Origin: Smittium mucronatum | Taxonomy: Eukaryota; Kickxellomycota; Harpellomycetes; Harpellales; Legeriomycetaceae | NCBI GenBank assembly: GCA_001953115.1 | Contig: LSSL01002637.1 | Location: 1-25,838 of the forward strand | Direction of reading: 5' to 3' | Length of the DNA stretch: 25,838 nucleotides | Shown here: positions 11,826-21,300 of the stretch, one piece after another | Layout of the letters: every line of letters begins with the position of its first letter | How positions within the stretch are numbered: the first letter of the stretch is position 1 | Notes under the pieces: model-generated | The model's database searches: none | Seen by the model: only the letters and a program-made list of their open reading frames with translations | What the model was told of the DNA's origin: nothing | Position numbers and translations under genes: made by a program

Positions 11826-13060
11826 ATGAATAAAATTTTAAATTTTCTATTTGGGTTTGCAGCATTCCTTACTGCGTTTGTTGTAGATTCCAAGACAACA
11901 TATACTGGGGATATAATTTCAGGGCACAAAGTTATAACCATTCTAGATATTGATGATATTCCCGATAATTCTTTTACAAAGCTTTGGCTCAGAACCACGC
12001 AAAGTAGCATTGGGCAGTATTTTCATGTCCCAATTTTAGTTGCTAAAGGGTCTGAACAAGGAAACAGATTACTACTTAATTCAGGAATACATGGTGATGA
12101 AAGCAATGGAATAAGGACTGTCCAAAGAGTTTTAAAAGATATAGATCTATCTATACTGAAAGGGGTTGTTGTAGGAATACCAGGTAAATAAAAAAGAATC
12201 TTTACCTTTATGATTCTTATAGTTTCTAGAAAAAATATTATTTATTATCTCAAAATTTGATTTTTGACCAAATATGAAAACCAGGCTCTAATGTAAATGG
12301 GATGTATAATAACAGGAGAGAGTTTGTTAACAATTTCGAAACCGATATTTTGACTGATTTGAACAGGCAATTCCCAGGAAATATGAACAACCGCCTCGCT
12401 GCTCAAAAATATGTAAGAATGCTCTGGGATGGGGTTTTTGCCAACAATTCTTTTACTGCTGGAGTTGATATGCATACCGACACAACAGATAACGAGCTGC
12501 CAAATTTCGTTTACGCGGATTTTACTATTCCGTACGTTTTTAGAATGACTGAACTTACAGGAGCCGATATTGTAAAGATAGATCTTGGAGCCGGTACATT
12601 GGGCGCAATTGAAAATATTTTGGATTACGCGGGGATTCCGGCAATTACTCTTGAGCTTGGAAAGTCAAAAGTGTGGCAAAAAGACCAAATACAAAGGGGG
12701 TATGATTATGTATTTAGACAAATGGCAGATCTTGGTATGTACCCGCCAACAGAAGATCAAGCCAACATCAAAGCATATGAAGAATATAAGAGCAAAACAT
12801 TTTATGGAAACGAATATTCTTCATCAGGATCTACTAATGGGGGGTACGTAGAGCTACATGTCAAAAATTTAGACGTAGTTACTAACACCACCAAAGCAGC
12901 CACGGTATACAATGTATTTGGAGATGTCATAGAAGAGATATATCCATCGTTTGATGGTATAATTACATCTGTGAACCACTATCCCCTCAATGAACCAGGA
13001 GTAGATATAATATTGACAATACATAATTCGACGAATCCTGAATGTATAAATGGTTGCTGA
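11826..13060 (+). CDS. Secreted succinylglutamate desuccinylase/aspartoacylase-family zinc hydrolase, two exons
   Basis: Exon 1 is 11826-12183 and exon 2 is 12285-13060; splicing at a phase-1 intron gives 377 residues. The ATG is preceded in frame by TAA at 11811-11813, and the stop TGA is followed at once by a second TGA. Residues 1 to about 20 form a hydrophobic signal peptide (KILNFLFGFAAFLTAFVV), so the enzyme is probably secreted. The M14-like zinc site is complete: HGDE at 89-92 supplies His89 and Glu92, and DMHT at 181-184 supplies His183. DLNRQFPG (144-151) is the family's DLNR-x-x-PG substrate loop, and ITLELG holds the probable catalytic Glu244. A beta-rich C-terminal domain follows from GGYVEL (305-310). 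The family hydrolyses N-acyl amino acids or similar amides; this protein's substrate cannot be read from sequence. Sequons lie at Asn173, Asn320 and Asn367. The only cysteines, 373 and 377, form a C-terminal CINGC. Exons are much less AT-rich than the flanks. From memory the closest relatives are bacterial and filamentous-fungal, so transfer is possible but untested. Confidence 0.9.
12184..12284 (+). other. Spliceosomal intron of the hydrolase gene
   Basis: This 101-nt, phase-1, AT-rich intron has donor GGTAAAT and acceptor ACCAG. TTGAC at 12264-12268 could be the branch point, with its A 17 nt before the intron end. Removing it joins ...VVVGIPG to SNVNGMYNNRR, restoring the family's continuous stretch from VVGIPG through the N-x-R-R region to DLNR. 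Without splicing, the frame ends at a TAA 5 nt after the GT. The intact family alignment across the junction is the main support. Confidence 0.87.
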
Positions 13061-13278
13061 TGAATAATAATTAAATTAGTTCTTTTTTTTTTCAAACCGT
13101 TCCATTTTATTTTAATATTAATTGAACTAAATCTTTTTTTTATTTTGTATCATTCGATTATAAATATTGGCAATTTAATATTTTAAACCATGAAAATGCA
13201 CTTAAAAATTGTGCCTCAAGGAATCGAAAATATTTTAATGGAGTTTAAAATACTAACAAAAAATTGTGAATTATAATT

Positions 13279-13284
13279 AATAAA
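13279..13284 (+). promoter_or_regulatory. Candidate polyadenylation signal AATAAA for the hydrolase gene
   Basis: This is the first exact AATAAA after the hydrolase stop codon. AATAAA is common by chance in DNA this AT-rich, so the assignment rests only on position and strand. Confidence 0.25.
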
Positions 13285-14813
13285 ATAGATCTCAAGTTTA
13301 ACTTTCATATAAATAAATATGCATATCTGATAATTTTAACATTTCCGAATTTTGAATTCTAAAAATCACAAATTGTATAAAAAATTTTAGAACACTAAAA
13401 ACCTAATATCTATTGGCCGACTGAGCACTTCAACTACCTTCGGATCATTTAGGATAAAATATTAAACAACAAAGTTAAATTTTAAAAATCATAATAGATG
13501 ATTTTTTTATATATATTAATGATATTTTGGTTCTGATAATTTATTTTAATGATGAGTAGTCAAAATATGTAGTAGATTAATATCATTTAAAGTAAAGAAA
13601 AATTATTTCAATGATTAGAATTAGCCTTTTTGCATAATTAATTTTTTGGCACTAAATAGGGGCAATGGGGTTTCTCGTAAAAACATAAATTGAAAAAAAA
13701 CATTAGAAAAAAATTAATTTTTAAATAAAAACTAAAATAACCTTTTATGGGATATCTAATTTCGAAACTTTATAAACCATTAATGTGAATAATTTATAAA
13801 TTATGAATACAAATAAAAGATTCAATATTAAAATTCAAATTCAACGAATCCGGGAATTAAAAATAATTTAAACCCACGAATAACAGATTTTTTTGACTAT
13901 TTTGTGTTATGTTAGCGCATGAGTTATATATTTTCGTACTCTATAGTTATAATATATTTTGACACATTTAAAACCAAATCACCATTTCTCTATTCAATTT
14001 TCTTCACTTGAAGATATACTTAAATATTAATGGTTATTAAAAGAAATTTTGAGGCTAAAAATAAATTTCTTTAGCCTGAATTTATATTATAGCGTTTTAT
14101 GGCGTGTCTATTTTGGTTAAAATAAAGGTGTGCGAGTTATGTATATATATGGTAACATGGCTATTTGCATACTGCCATTTCTTCTACTTTTTATATATAA
14201 CATTTTGTAAGATTAAGTTTGTATTGGCAAATGAAATTTGCGTATTTCTTAAAATTATGCATTAAAAACCTTATATCTTAATTTTTTCTATTTATTGGCA
14301 AAAAATTACACAAAATTTCGAGTATGCGAATTGGTATTATGCTAACAGCCTTGACACCATATTATATTTGGGAGATTCCCTTTGAAAGCGGACACTTACC
14401 TAAAAAAAGTTACTAATTTGAAAATTTAAAGTGGGTCACTTTATAAATATATTTGGGAGCTCAAAATTAGAATTACAGAAGTCTTTTTACTATTGGCAAA
14501 ATATGAAAGATTTATTAGAGCTAATAAGCTTTTAAAAGATTTATTCGTTTGACGCTGATTTTATTTGATATTAGCCGATAGTTTTTCTAGTAAAAAAAAG
14601 CCTGGTCTTCAAAAGAATCTCTCGTATATATGTTTGAGCGATGTGGACAACATTTCGGCTTTAACTGAAGATATTGGATAATTTTTCATTGCTTAAGAAT
14701 CAATCGGTCTTAAGGTTTAAATCCTTATTTTATACACATAAATAACTCCTTTTAAGGTTATGTTCATGTATATTTCAATTGATTTAATGGTTAGTCAAAG
14801 GCTAAGTAAAGTA

Positions 14814-14890
14814 AAAAAAAGTGTTTTTTTTTTGTATTCAGTTTTTTTTTTCTTATTGGTTTTTATTATTATTATTTTTTTTTTCTTTGT
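14814..14890. repeat. Low-complexity T-rich tract
   Basis: An A run (14814-14820) is followed by several T runs of eight or more bases and a short (TTA) stretch. It is simple-sequence DNA with no element attached that I can identify. Confidence 0.6.
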
Positions 14891-15152
14891 TTTACGATTG
14901 TAATATAAAAAAAATGTAACTTATAAATTTCGAGTAATGTAAATATGGTTTTTAAGATTAAATAAAGAATTTGAAAATAGAGTATAGATTTTTTTAATTC
15001 AGATTCGGCTTCAAATTGGAGATTTTTTCTTCTTCCTAAAATCGGTTTTTAGTAGTCTTCTTGTCTCCCCGTTTCTGCTTCTACGAACAAGGCAATTTAT
15101 TTGTAATTTTCATCCTATATTGGTTCATGTTTTACATATACGTTGTATGCGG

Positions 15153-15214
15153 TTTTGATTTACAGGTGATTTTGATTTACAGGTGATTTTGATTATTTTT
15201 TGGTGATTTTGATT
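15153..15214 (+). repeat. Short tandem repeat, 17-bp unit
   Basis: The unit TTTTGATTTACAGGTGA occurs twice in direct succession, followed by decayed partial units that keep GGTGATTTTGATT. The core word GATTTTGATT also appears in the dispersed repeat at 17020-17100. No function is apparent. Confidence 0.7.
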
Positions 15215-17019
15215 CTAAACGTTTTTAACAGCTTTTTATTATGATACAAGCTCGGTTAATTTATGCTTTTATCAAATAAATTTTTATTTGTAATATAGTT
15301 ATGTAATGGAAGCTCCAATTAATTGATGTTGTTTTATGCAAAGATTTTTGAGGGTTATTGAATAGTGACTAGGTTCTGAAATTTATGAATTTCAAAAAAA
15401 GAACTCGAATTATCAATACTTTTTTTAAAAAAAACATCAGAATCCCTAGATTTTGATGCGAGTCTTAATTTGGTATTTAGATCATATACCCTAGTACTTT
15501 ACTTTGATAATCTTATTATTAAAATTAAAATCAATAGATCAGATTTTTGTATTGCTGAACTTCAAATCTGAAAATAATATAAAATGAAATAATCAAATCA
15601 TTTTCATTTTTCTAAATGGATTTTATATTATTGGAATCTTTAAGATTTAATTAAATCAAGCAAATTTAAAAGTTTCTATAATAATCAAAAAATAGAAATA
15701 AATATCACAAAAGAAATGTTTAAAACTATCAAAAAATGTCTTTTTCTAGTCAAGCTTGTTTATAAAGAAAACAATTGGATTCGAAATTTGAAGAGTTTAT
15801 GAATACCTAGTTTTCAGCCGAGTTGAAATCAAATATAACTTAGTTTATTAATTAATATAATTTTATAATCAATAATGCCTTAATTATAAATACACTGTTA
15901 CAATATTAAGATGTTTTAGAAATATGCGCAAAAAAATACAATTTTTTTTCAAAAACTTACATTTTTTGACATAAAATAATTACTATAAATATATTTAAGA
16001 GCAGCTACAATATTATAAACTCAATTTTTTTTCAATAACAATACTCTAAATCTAAGAGGTATTATTTCAATTTTAAATTTACATTTTTACAAACTATGCT
16101 CAATTTTTTATATATTTTCATATTATATAAATATCAATCCAAATAATGAGTAAAAATTTATCGGCTTTTGGCAGAAAATCATTTTTTATGCACCATTCTT
16201 AACCTTTACTGAATAATACAGATTTATTACATTTAAAACTAACCACTAGGTGATATAAACTGAGTTAAATTTGGAAGTATGTTTCGAATTAAAGGGTTTA
16301 TCAATTAAAATTATATGCTAATTTTGCACTGCATTCTTAAAATTTGCAATTTGAATTCTTAAAAAGTGTTCAACAGTTTAAATTTAAATTTCTGCATGAA
16401 TTTAAAAATACAAGTTTTATTAACAACACCGAGGTCACAAGGTTGATTAAAGTGTGTTACAACTTGGACCTAAAGGTAATTTTTAGGGTCAAAAATATCC
16501 CCTAGTCTCAATAAACTCTAACTGATATTAGAATTTTTATGATTTTTTATTTGAAAAAATAAAAATTAGGCTAAAATTTTCAATTATTTCATATGCTAAA
16601 TGAATACATTAATTAAAGTAATCAATTAGTATTTAGTACTTGTTCTTAAATTTTTATCCAAATTAAAAAACTAGGTAAATTTTTTAGGAAAGTGTGACCC
16701 TTAAAAAGAATCATCCATATTTATGGGATATTATTTTCAAGACCGGAATTTTTTTTAATGTGCAAACCATTGGCTACAATAATTTTTTATCTTTTCAAAC
16801 CAATATAAATGGAATAATGTTTTCTCGAATAAATTTTCAAAATTTTTCCAATTGATAATTCCATTTTATAATTTTATATTCAAGATCGACCAATAATTTT
16901 ATACTCTTTCTTAACTCTGAATTTACAAATAAAGAAACGAGTAAAAAATTATGTGAAAATTACTGATTTCAATGATAATATCCAATATATAGAGTAAGTG
17001 GTTAAATTTAAAAGTATTT

Positions 17020-17100
17020 ATGATCCCGTATCGGTAGATTCGATCCTTATGTATTTTTAAACAAACACTGGCGATTTTGATTTCCATGTGGATGCGATCA
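17020..17100 (+). repeat. Possible relative of the GTGGATTTGATCC-type repeat
   Basis: GATCCCGTATCGGTAGATTC, then GATCCTTATG, then GGCGATTTTGATTTCC and GTGGATGCGATC succeed one another. The words resemble those of the copies at 1835-1910 and 4221-4303 and the tandem unit at 15153, but the order is not well kept, so membership is tentative. Confidence 0.3.
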
Positions 17101-17510
17101 TAAATTTCATTTTTTATACAAATAATATCAAAATAAATGAGATTAAATGAAATTAAATAATTTTTTCATGTATAATTTTAATATGTCCAATAATCAAACA
17201 TATGATATAGAACATTAAGATGATATATGAAATTCTTTGGCAGACAATAAAACTTGAAATAAATTATAGCGAGAAACTATATTAAGCGTTCTTAAAATTT
17301 AAATATGAGCATAAATCAGAAAAACACATCGAAGTTAATAGATTAAGAGAGATAAAAGAATAAAAAAAGTAAAAATTTTATAACAGTAGAAAAATAGAAC
17401 TCAGTTAAAACTTTTTTTATCATTAATTCGAATACAAAATACTGAGGTTCTGCTGCATGATCAAGATTTAAAAATTTTAAACTAAACTATTTTATTTTTT
17501 TAAGCTATTA

Positions 17511-17860
17511 GGAAAAAAAAAGGAAAAAACGATATAAATTTTTTACAAATATATCCACTTAACGTATATCTAAATTTGGATTACCCCATGGTGAAATAAA
17601 ACTTTAATTTAAAACCTAATAGCCTGTAATAATAAAATTTGGATTGGTCATATATAATCTCAAAGGCGCACAAATTCTCATATTAATACAGTTTTTTTTG
17701 GTAATTTATCATAGTTATCATTAAGTATATTAAATTTTTTAACATAATCCAGAAATTCCTGTAAATAATTATAAGAATTTTTTCATATAGTTAATTATAG
17801 ATAGGGGCTGATACATAGGTTATTAGTTATATCTTCTATAAGTAATTTTTAATAACTTTT
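17511..17860 (+). repeat. Left terminal inverted repeat
   Basis: It matches the reverse complement of 19880-20224 with roughly 20 to 30 differences, mostly single bases. For example, ATCTCAAAGGCGCACAAA and CATAATCCAGAAATTCCTGT are shared almost unchanged. Similarity fades beyond about 17860, though weak resemblance may continue a few tens of bases inward. Confidence 0.9.
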
Positions 17861-18059
17861 AAAGTTTTACGTTATATTGAATTTGCTAATAAAGTTTATA
17901 ATTTATTAATAAAATTTTCGTCAACAAAAATTAATTTTTTTATCGTGTTAATAACAGATTAGCTCTCTTATTGGGAAATCAATGCCCAAGTATTCGCAAA
18001 TATGATCATAATACAAGTAACAGAATATCGTACATTTTTTGATTTTTTGATTTTTTTTT

Positions 18060-19768
18060 TGCATTTACACTTTTTATCTCTGCAGCTTCCTTTACAGTAA
18101 AATTTCGCCTCTACTTCAGAAATTTACCCTGAAGCATTTATAAGTGCTCCACTTATTGATATCTTATTGTAATATATTAATATTTCTTCACCACATTTTA
18201 ATTGGTATAAGTTTCTTTTGTGTAGCATTAATTTCTAGAGAACCGAATTCGGTTCCTATTTGATACTTATCTCTAAAATAATTTATTAAGCTTCCCGATA
18301 AAAATTTATTACCAATTCTGTTTTAATCTTCTTTTGGAGTTTTTATTTCAACTTTATACCAATATTATAAGATTCTATTCTGTTATTATTTTCTCTTATC
18401 ATGTTTTATGAAGATATCCTTGAATTTTTCATAGAATTTAGCAATATATTGTTATCTTCGGATAATGTTTCAATATGATCTATGTTTACTACATAAGGTA
18501 TAAAATTTGTTACAATAATATCCTGTAAAGTATCTTGATTTGTTACACTGTTAGAATTGCAGTTTTATATGGAATCATTATAAATAATTCTTTGATTTTT
18601 TTGGTTTTTTTTCGTGACTTGATTTACACTCTGAGTCCTAGTGCTTTCCAACACTTTTTCGATACTCTCAGTTCCAATGATTTCTAAAACCTGTTAACTA
18701 ATGTTCATTGTGATGATTTCAAGGATGCTTCTATTAAAATTTATAACAGGTGTAAAACCTTTATTGTTTGATTTTTAAAAATTACCATAAAAAAAGTTTT
18801 TCTCTGTGGAGAAGCTTTGTAAATAAAATACTCTCTATGGATGCATATTCGCTCCGCTATTCACTTTAAAATTCACGATATATGAAAAATAAGATAATAA
18901 ACTATTTTTTTAAAAATACATTGTGAGTTCAATTAAATAAATTCACACGTTTTGGGGGTTCAAAAAATTAAAAATACCTGTCCGAATATTTCACCCCAAT
19001 TTTTTCTATCGGAAATTTATCCTGAGATAAAATGTAATTTGAGCCTGTTCCACTATTTCATTTGTTTGTGTATGCTTCGGTGATATAATTATCGGATTTT
19101 TCCAAGTTAATTCCAAAAAAAAAATCAAAGTTTTCCATTTGCAAACTCTTTTCCATTATCAACTTGGATAGATTTCGGAGAAATTGAAAATTTTTATATA
19201 AAAAGAATTTTTGATGATTTATTTATAAGTTTTTTTTTTAAAATTGATATAACCAGTTGAAGTGAATATAATGTTAAATGGTGTGAAATGTACTTAAAAT
19301 ATCGATTGGGCATACTTCTAACGTCTATTAGATCAACTTCTATTCTCTTGAAAAAATTTTCTGAATTAATTTGAATCACACATTTACTATTTATAATAGT
19401 CTTTATTTTTTGGCACTTAAGGCTAAAATTGACAAAAACCTTAATCATATACTGCTTTAAACAATAGACAAAACTTAATGCACTTTTGCAATTTTTACCG
19501 CCCCCAGATTGGCTAGACTAATGGATACCTTAAATAGATTCTAAAATTCCATCTTTAATGATAACTCTTAATATTTTATTATTATATCCCATATGTAATA
19601 TGGTCCCATTTTTTAAACTGTAATTCCAATTTTTATTTTTCCCTATTTTATTATTTTTCCGAGCTCCAAAAGTGCCTAATATACTTTTTAATATCATTAT
19701 TCTAATAAATTTTTTTTGGAGTCAAATTTGGCCTTCGAGAGAAAAATGGATACTTGTGAGTCTGACAT
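18060..19768 (-). pseudogene. Degraded KRBA2/SCAND3-type integrase (transposase)
   Basis: Reading the minus strand from high to low coordinates, an ATG at 19768 opens MSDSQVSIFLSKAKFD and reaches a stop after 23 codons. At 19448-19194 an 84-codon frame carries SLKCQKIK, part of the zinc-binding region, and then EVDLIDVRSMP, whose Asp (codon at 19334) is the first catalytic acid. IQVDNGKEFAN at about 19139-19170 gives the second Asp (codon at 19160), and SPKHTQTNEIVEQ at about 19045-19090 gives the Glu (codon at 19050). The second Asp and the Glu are about 110 nt apart, which is the retroviral DD35E spacing. Further on, KYQIGTEFGSLE (18242-18268) fits the family's conserved C-terminal segment, and CKGSCRDKKCKCKKK (18061-18105) its cysteine-rich tail. 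These pieces lie in different frames separated by stops, so the gene is dead. Integrase-type transposases cut and join element ends. Confidence 0.85.
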
Positions 19769-19879
19769 CGTTTACAAAAAAAATGAATTTTTGAAAATTT
19801 TATACTTATTTTCATTTATTAATATAGGATAAAAATAAATTTAAATAAGATTTGACATATAATCGACAGAATAATCCAA

Positions 19880-20224
19880 GAGTTATTATAAAATACTTAT
19901 AGAAGATATAACTAATAACCTATGTATCAGTCCCTATTTATAATTAACTATATGAAAAAAATCTTAAAATTATGTACAGGAATTTCTGGATTATGCTAAA
20001 AACTTTAATATACTTGATGATAACTATGATAAATTACCAAAAAAACTGTATTAATATGAGAGTTTGTGCGCCTTTGAGATTATATAGGACCAATCTAAAT
20101 TTTATTATTACAGGTTATCAGGTTTTAAATTTAATCTTTATTTCACTATGGGGTAATCCAAATTTAAATATACGTTAAGTGGATATATTTGTAAAAAATT
20201 TATATCGTTTTTTCCTTTTTTTCC
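19880..20224 (-). repeat. Right terminal inverted repeat
   Basis: This is the inverted partner of 17511-17860. The start codon of the integrase pseudogene lies about 110 bp inside its inner edge, so promoter function for the transposase would be expected here. The plus-strand open frame at 19972-20178 falls wholly inside this arm and is not a gene. Confidence 0.9.
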
Positions 20225-20530
20225 CCCTTTTCGTATTAAAAATGCGATTTATGTTTAACAAAATTTTCCCACGGGGTTTATAGTTTAGAATAAAGCTATC
20301 GAATGATAATTGGTTATTTTTACACCTTTTAATTTATTTATTATTTACATAGTTTTATTGGTGGTTTATCCTGAATGCGTAAAAATAACGATGCAAACAG
20401 ATAGTAATATTATTTACTCTGAATTCTAGTTTCCTTCCAAGGAGATTGTTGGAGTTTAGAACATGAAAAGATATGTGTTAAAAGTGTTTATTTATGGTTA
20501 AGAAATAAAAATATGGCTATTTTTTTAATA

Positions 20531-20609
20531 ATCTGTCAGTTGTCAGGAAAATCTGACAATTATCTCACTGATCTGACAAATTGAGATTCTCTGCTTAATA
20601 ATCTGACAA
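20531..20609 (+). repeat. Array of ATCTGACAA motifs at 20/20/30-bp spacing
   Basis: ATCTGACAA occurs exactly at 20551, 20571 and 20601, and the variant ATCTGTCAG at 20531, giving start-to-start steps of 20, 20 and 30 bp. An inverted half, TTGTCAG, starts at 20540, and a weaker AACTGACCA is at 20622. The array lies between the dead DNA transposon (ends 20224) and the poly(A) end of the retroposed copy (20738). It could be a protein-binding array or subterminal repeats of an unrecognised element. Confidence 0.55.
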
Positions 20610-20737
20610 TTTTAGCAAAAAAACTGACCATTTGCTATTCATTTTTATTAAAATTATATTAGTTGGGTTTTTTTTATTTTTGGCTTTAATCAATACAATC
20701 AATTATGCTAACAATTTAATTAAAAACAAAAATGTCG

Positions 20738-21300
20738 TTTTTTTTTTTTGATCACGGAATTTTATTGTAAGATAACGTTATTAAAAACTATACGAAAAAA
20801 TATGAAAAAAAGAAAAAGTCGTATAGAAAAGACTATAATCCTAAATATAATAATATCCTCTGCTGGGCTACCAGCTGCGTACCTACGGGAAAGAGGTGCA
20901 ATATACCAACCGAAAGACCCCCCCTGACATTGCTTCAAGTAGGTGTATGACTGAGGTTACTAGAAGTCAAGAATTGTGCTCTTTTTCAATGAAAAATAGT
21001 TGATTGAAACTACTTAACTCCTAGTCAGAGCCTAATTCTGCCAGAATTAATAAAATTATTCTCCTATCCAAACATGGGATTGATCGACATGGCTTTCCTA
21101 GAAATATCTGTTAGAAGCTGAGATCCGTCTGACTATCTAACGCTGGAATTTTGCACTATATTATGTCTCAGCTGTGCTAGAAGATCGGTTACTACTTTTT
21201 AGAGATGTTTTTTCTCTGTAATCTCAGTCCTCCGAATCCCTGTGCACTGTTTCCACTACTCCCAACCAAGAATAGCTCAACGCTATGTTAAATTTTAGTT
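20738..21300 (-). mobile_element. GC-rich retroposed copy with AATAAA and poly(A)
   Basis: On the minus strand a GC-rich body (about 21300 to 20855) is followed by a stem-loop (20826-20788) and an AT-rich trailer. The trailer carries AATAAA (20766-20761) and, 11 nt later, a run of 12 A (20749-20738). The same layout and matching words recur at 25428-25838. Shared minus-strand words include GGTTGGGAGTAGT near the 5' part, GGTACGCAGCTGGTAGCCCAGC near the 3' part and TAGTTTTTAATAAC in the trailer. The signal followed by poly(A) indicates a reverse-transcribed polyadenylated RNA: a SINE-like element, a truncated non-LTR element or a processed pseudogene. No frame is open across the body. The 5' end is uncertain and could reach about 21345, where CCCCTAACCGC lies. 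No target-site duplication was found, and I recognise no protein or RNA family. Confidence 0.6.
20788..20826. other. Stem-loop beside the GC-rich island
   Basis: CTATACGA (20788-20795) and TCGTATAG (20819-20826) form a perfect 8-bp stem around a 23-nt A-rich loop. It lies about 30 bp from the edge of the GC-rich body. A stem-loop at 25516-25543 occupies the matching position in the sister copy, although the stem sequences differ. Confidence 0.6.

Larger units (their letters stand above)
13061..17510. other. Gene-free AT-rich stretch downstream of the hydrolase gene
   Basis: No gene is seen. The first AATAAA after the stop codon is at 13279-13284, about 220 nt downstream, and could serve the hydrolase mRNA. 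The interval also holds a T-rich tract (14814-14890), a 17-bp tandem repeat (15153-15214) and a dispersed-repeat relative (17020-17100), listed separately. The 14100-14700 part is slightly less AT-rich, but all frames are broken. Confidence 0.5.
17511..20224 (-). mobile_element. Inactivated DNA transposon with long terminal inverted repeats and a DDE integrase
   Basis: The 2.7-kb unit is bounded by two inverted arms of about 350 bp (17511-17860 and 19880-20224). Their outermost bases are GG followed by an A run, then GGAAAAAACGATATA. Between them lies a minus-strand integrase pseudogene filling nearly all of the 2-kb interior. The integrase resembles the KRBA2/SCAND3 type, related to Ty3-type integrases and to Ginger transposons (family knowledge from memory). 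The right arm continues in extra Gs (CCCCC on the plus strand, 20223-20227), so the exact end is uncertain by a few bases. I see no clear target-site duplication in the flanks CTATTA (left) and CCCTTTTCG (right). Arms, interior length and gene position all agree with one complete insertion. Confidence 0.85.

Noticed and set aside
11801..12010. 69-codon minus-strand open frame
   Set aside because: It lies antisense to exon 1 of the hydrolase gene and is a shadow of that coding sequence.
12245..12475. 76-codon minus-strand open frame
   Set aside because: It lies antisense to the intron end and the start of exon 2 of the hydrolase gene, so it is a shadow.
12585..12851. 88-codon plus-strand open frame
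   Set aside because: It lies inside exon 2 in a different frame, so it is a shadow of the hydrolase gene.
12302..13060. Separate gene starting at the ATG at 12302
   Set aside because: The same frame is part of the hydrolase: the family sequence continues unbroken from exon 1 once the 101-nt intron is removed, and a protein starting at 12302 would lack the HGDE zinc ligands.
19972..20178. 68-codon plus-strand open frame
   Set aside because: It lies wholly within the right terminal inverted repeat of the transposon, and the left arm does not preserve it as a gene.
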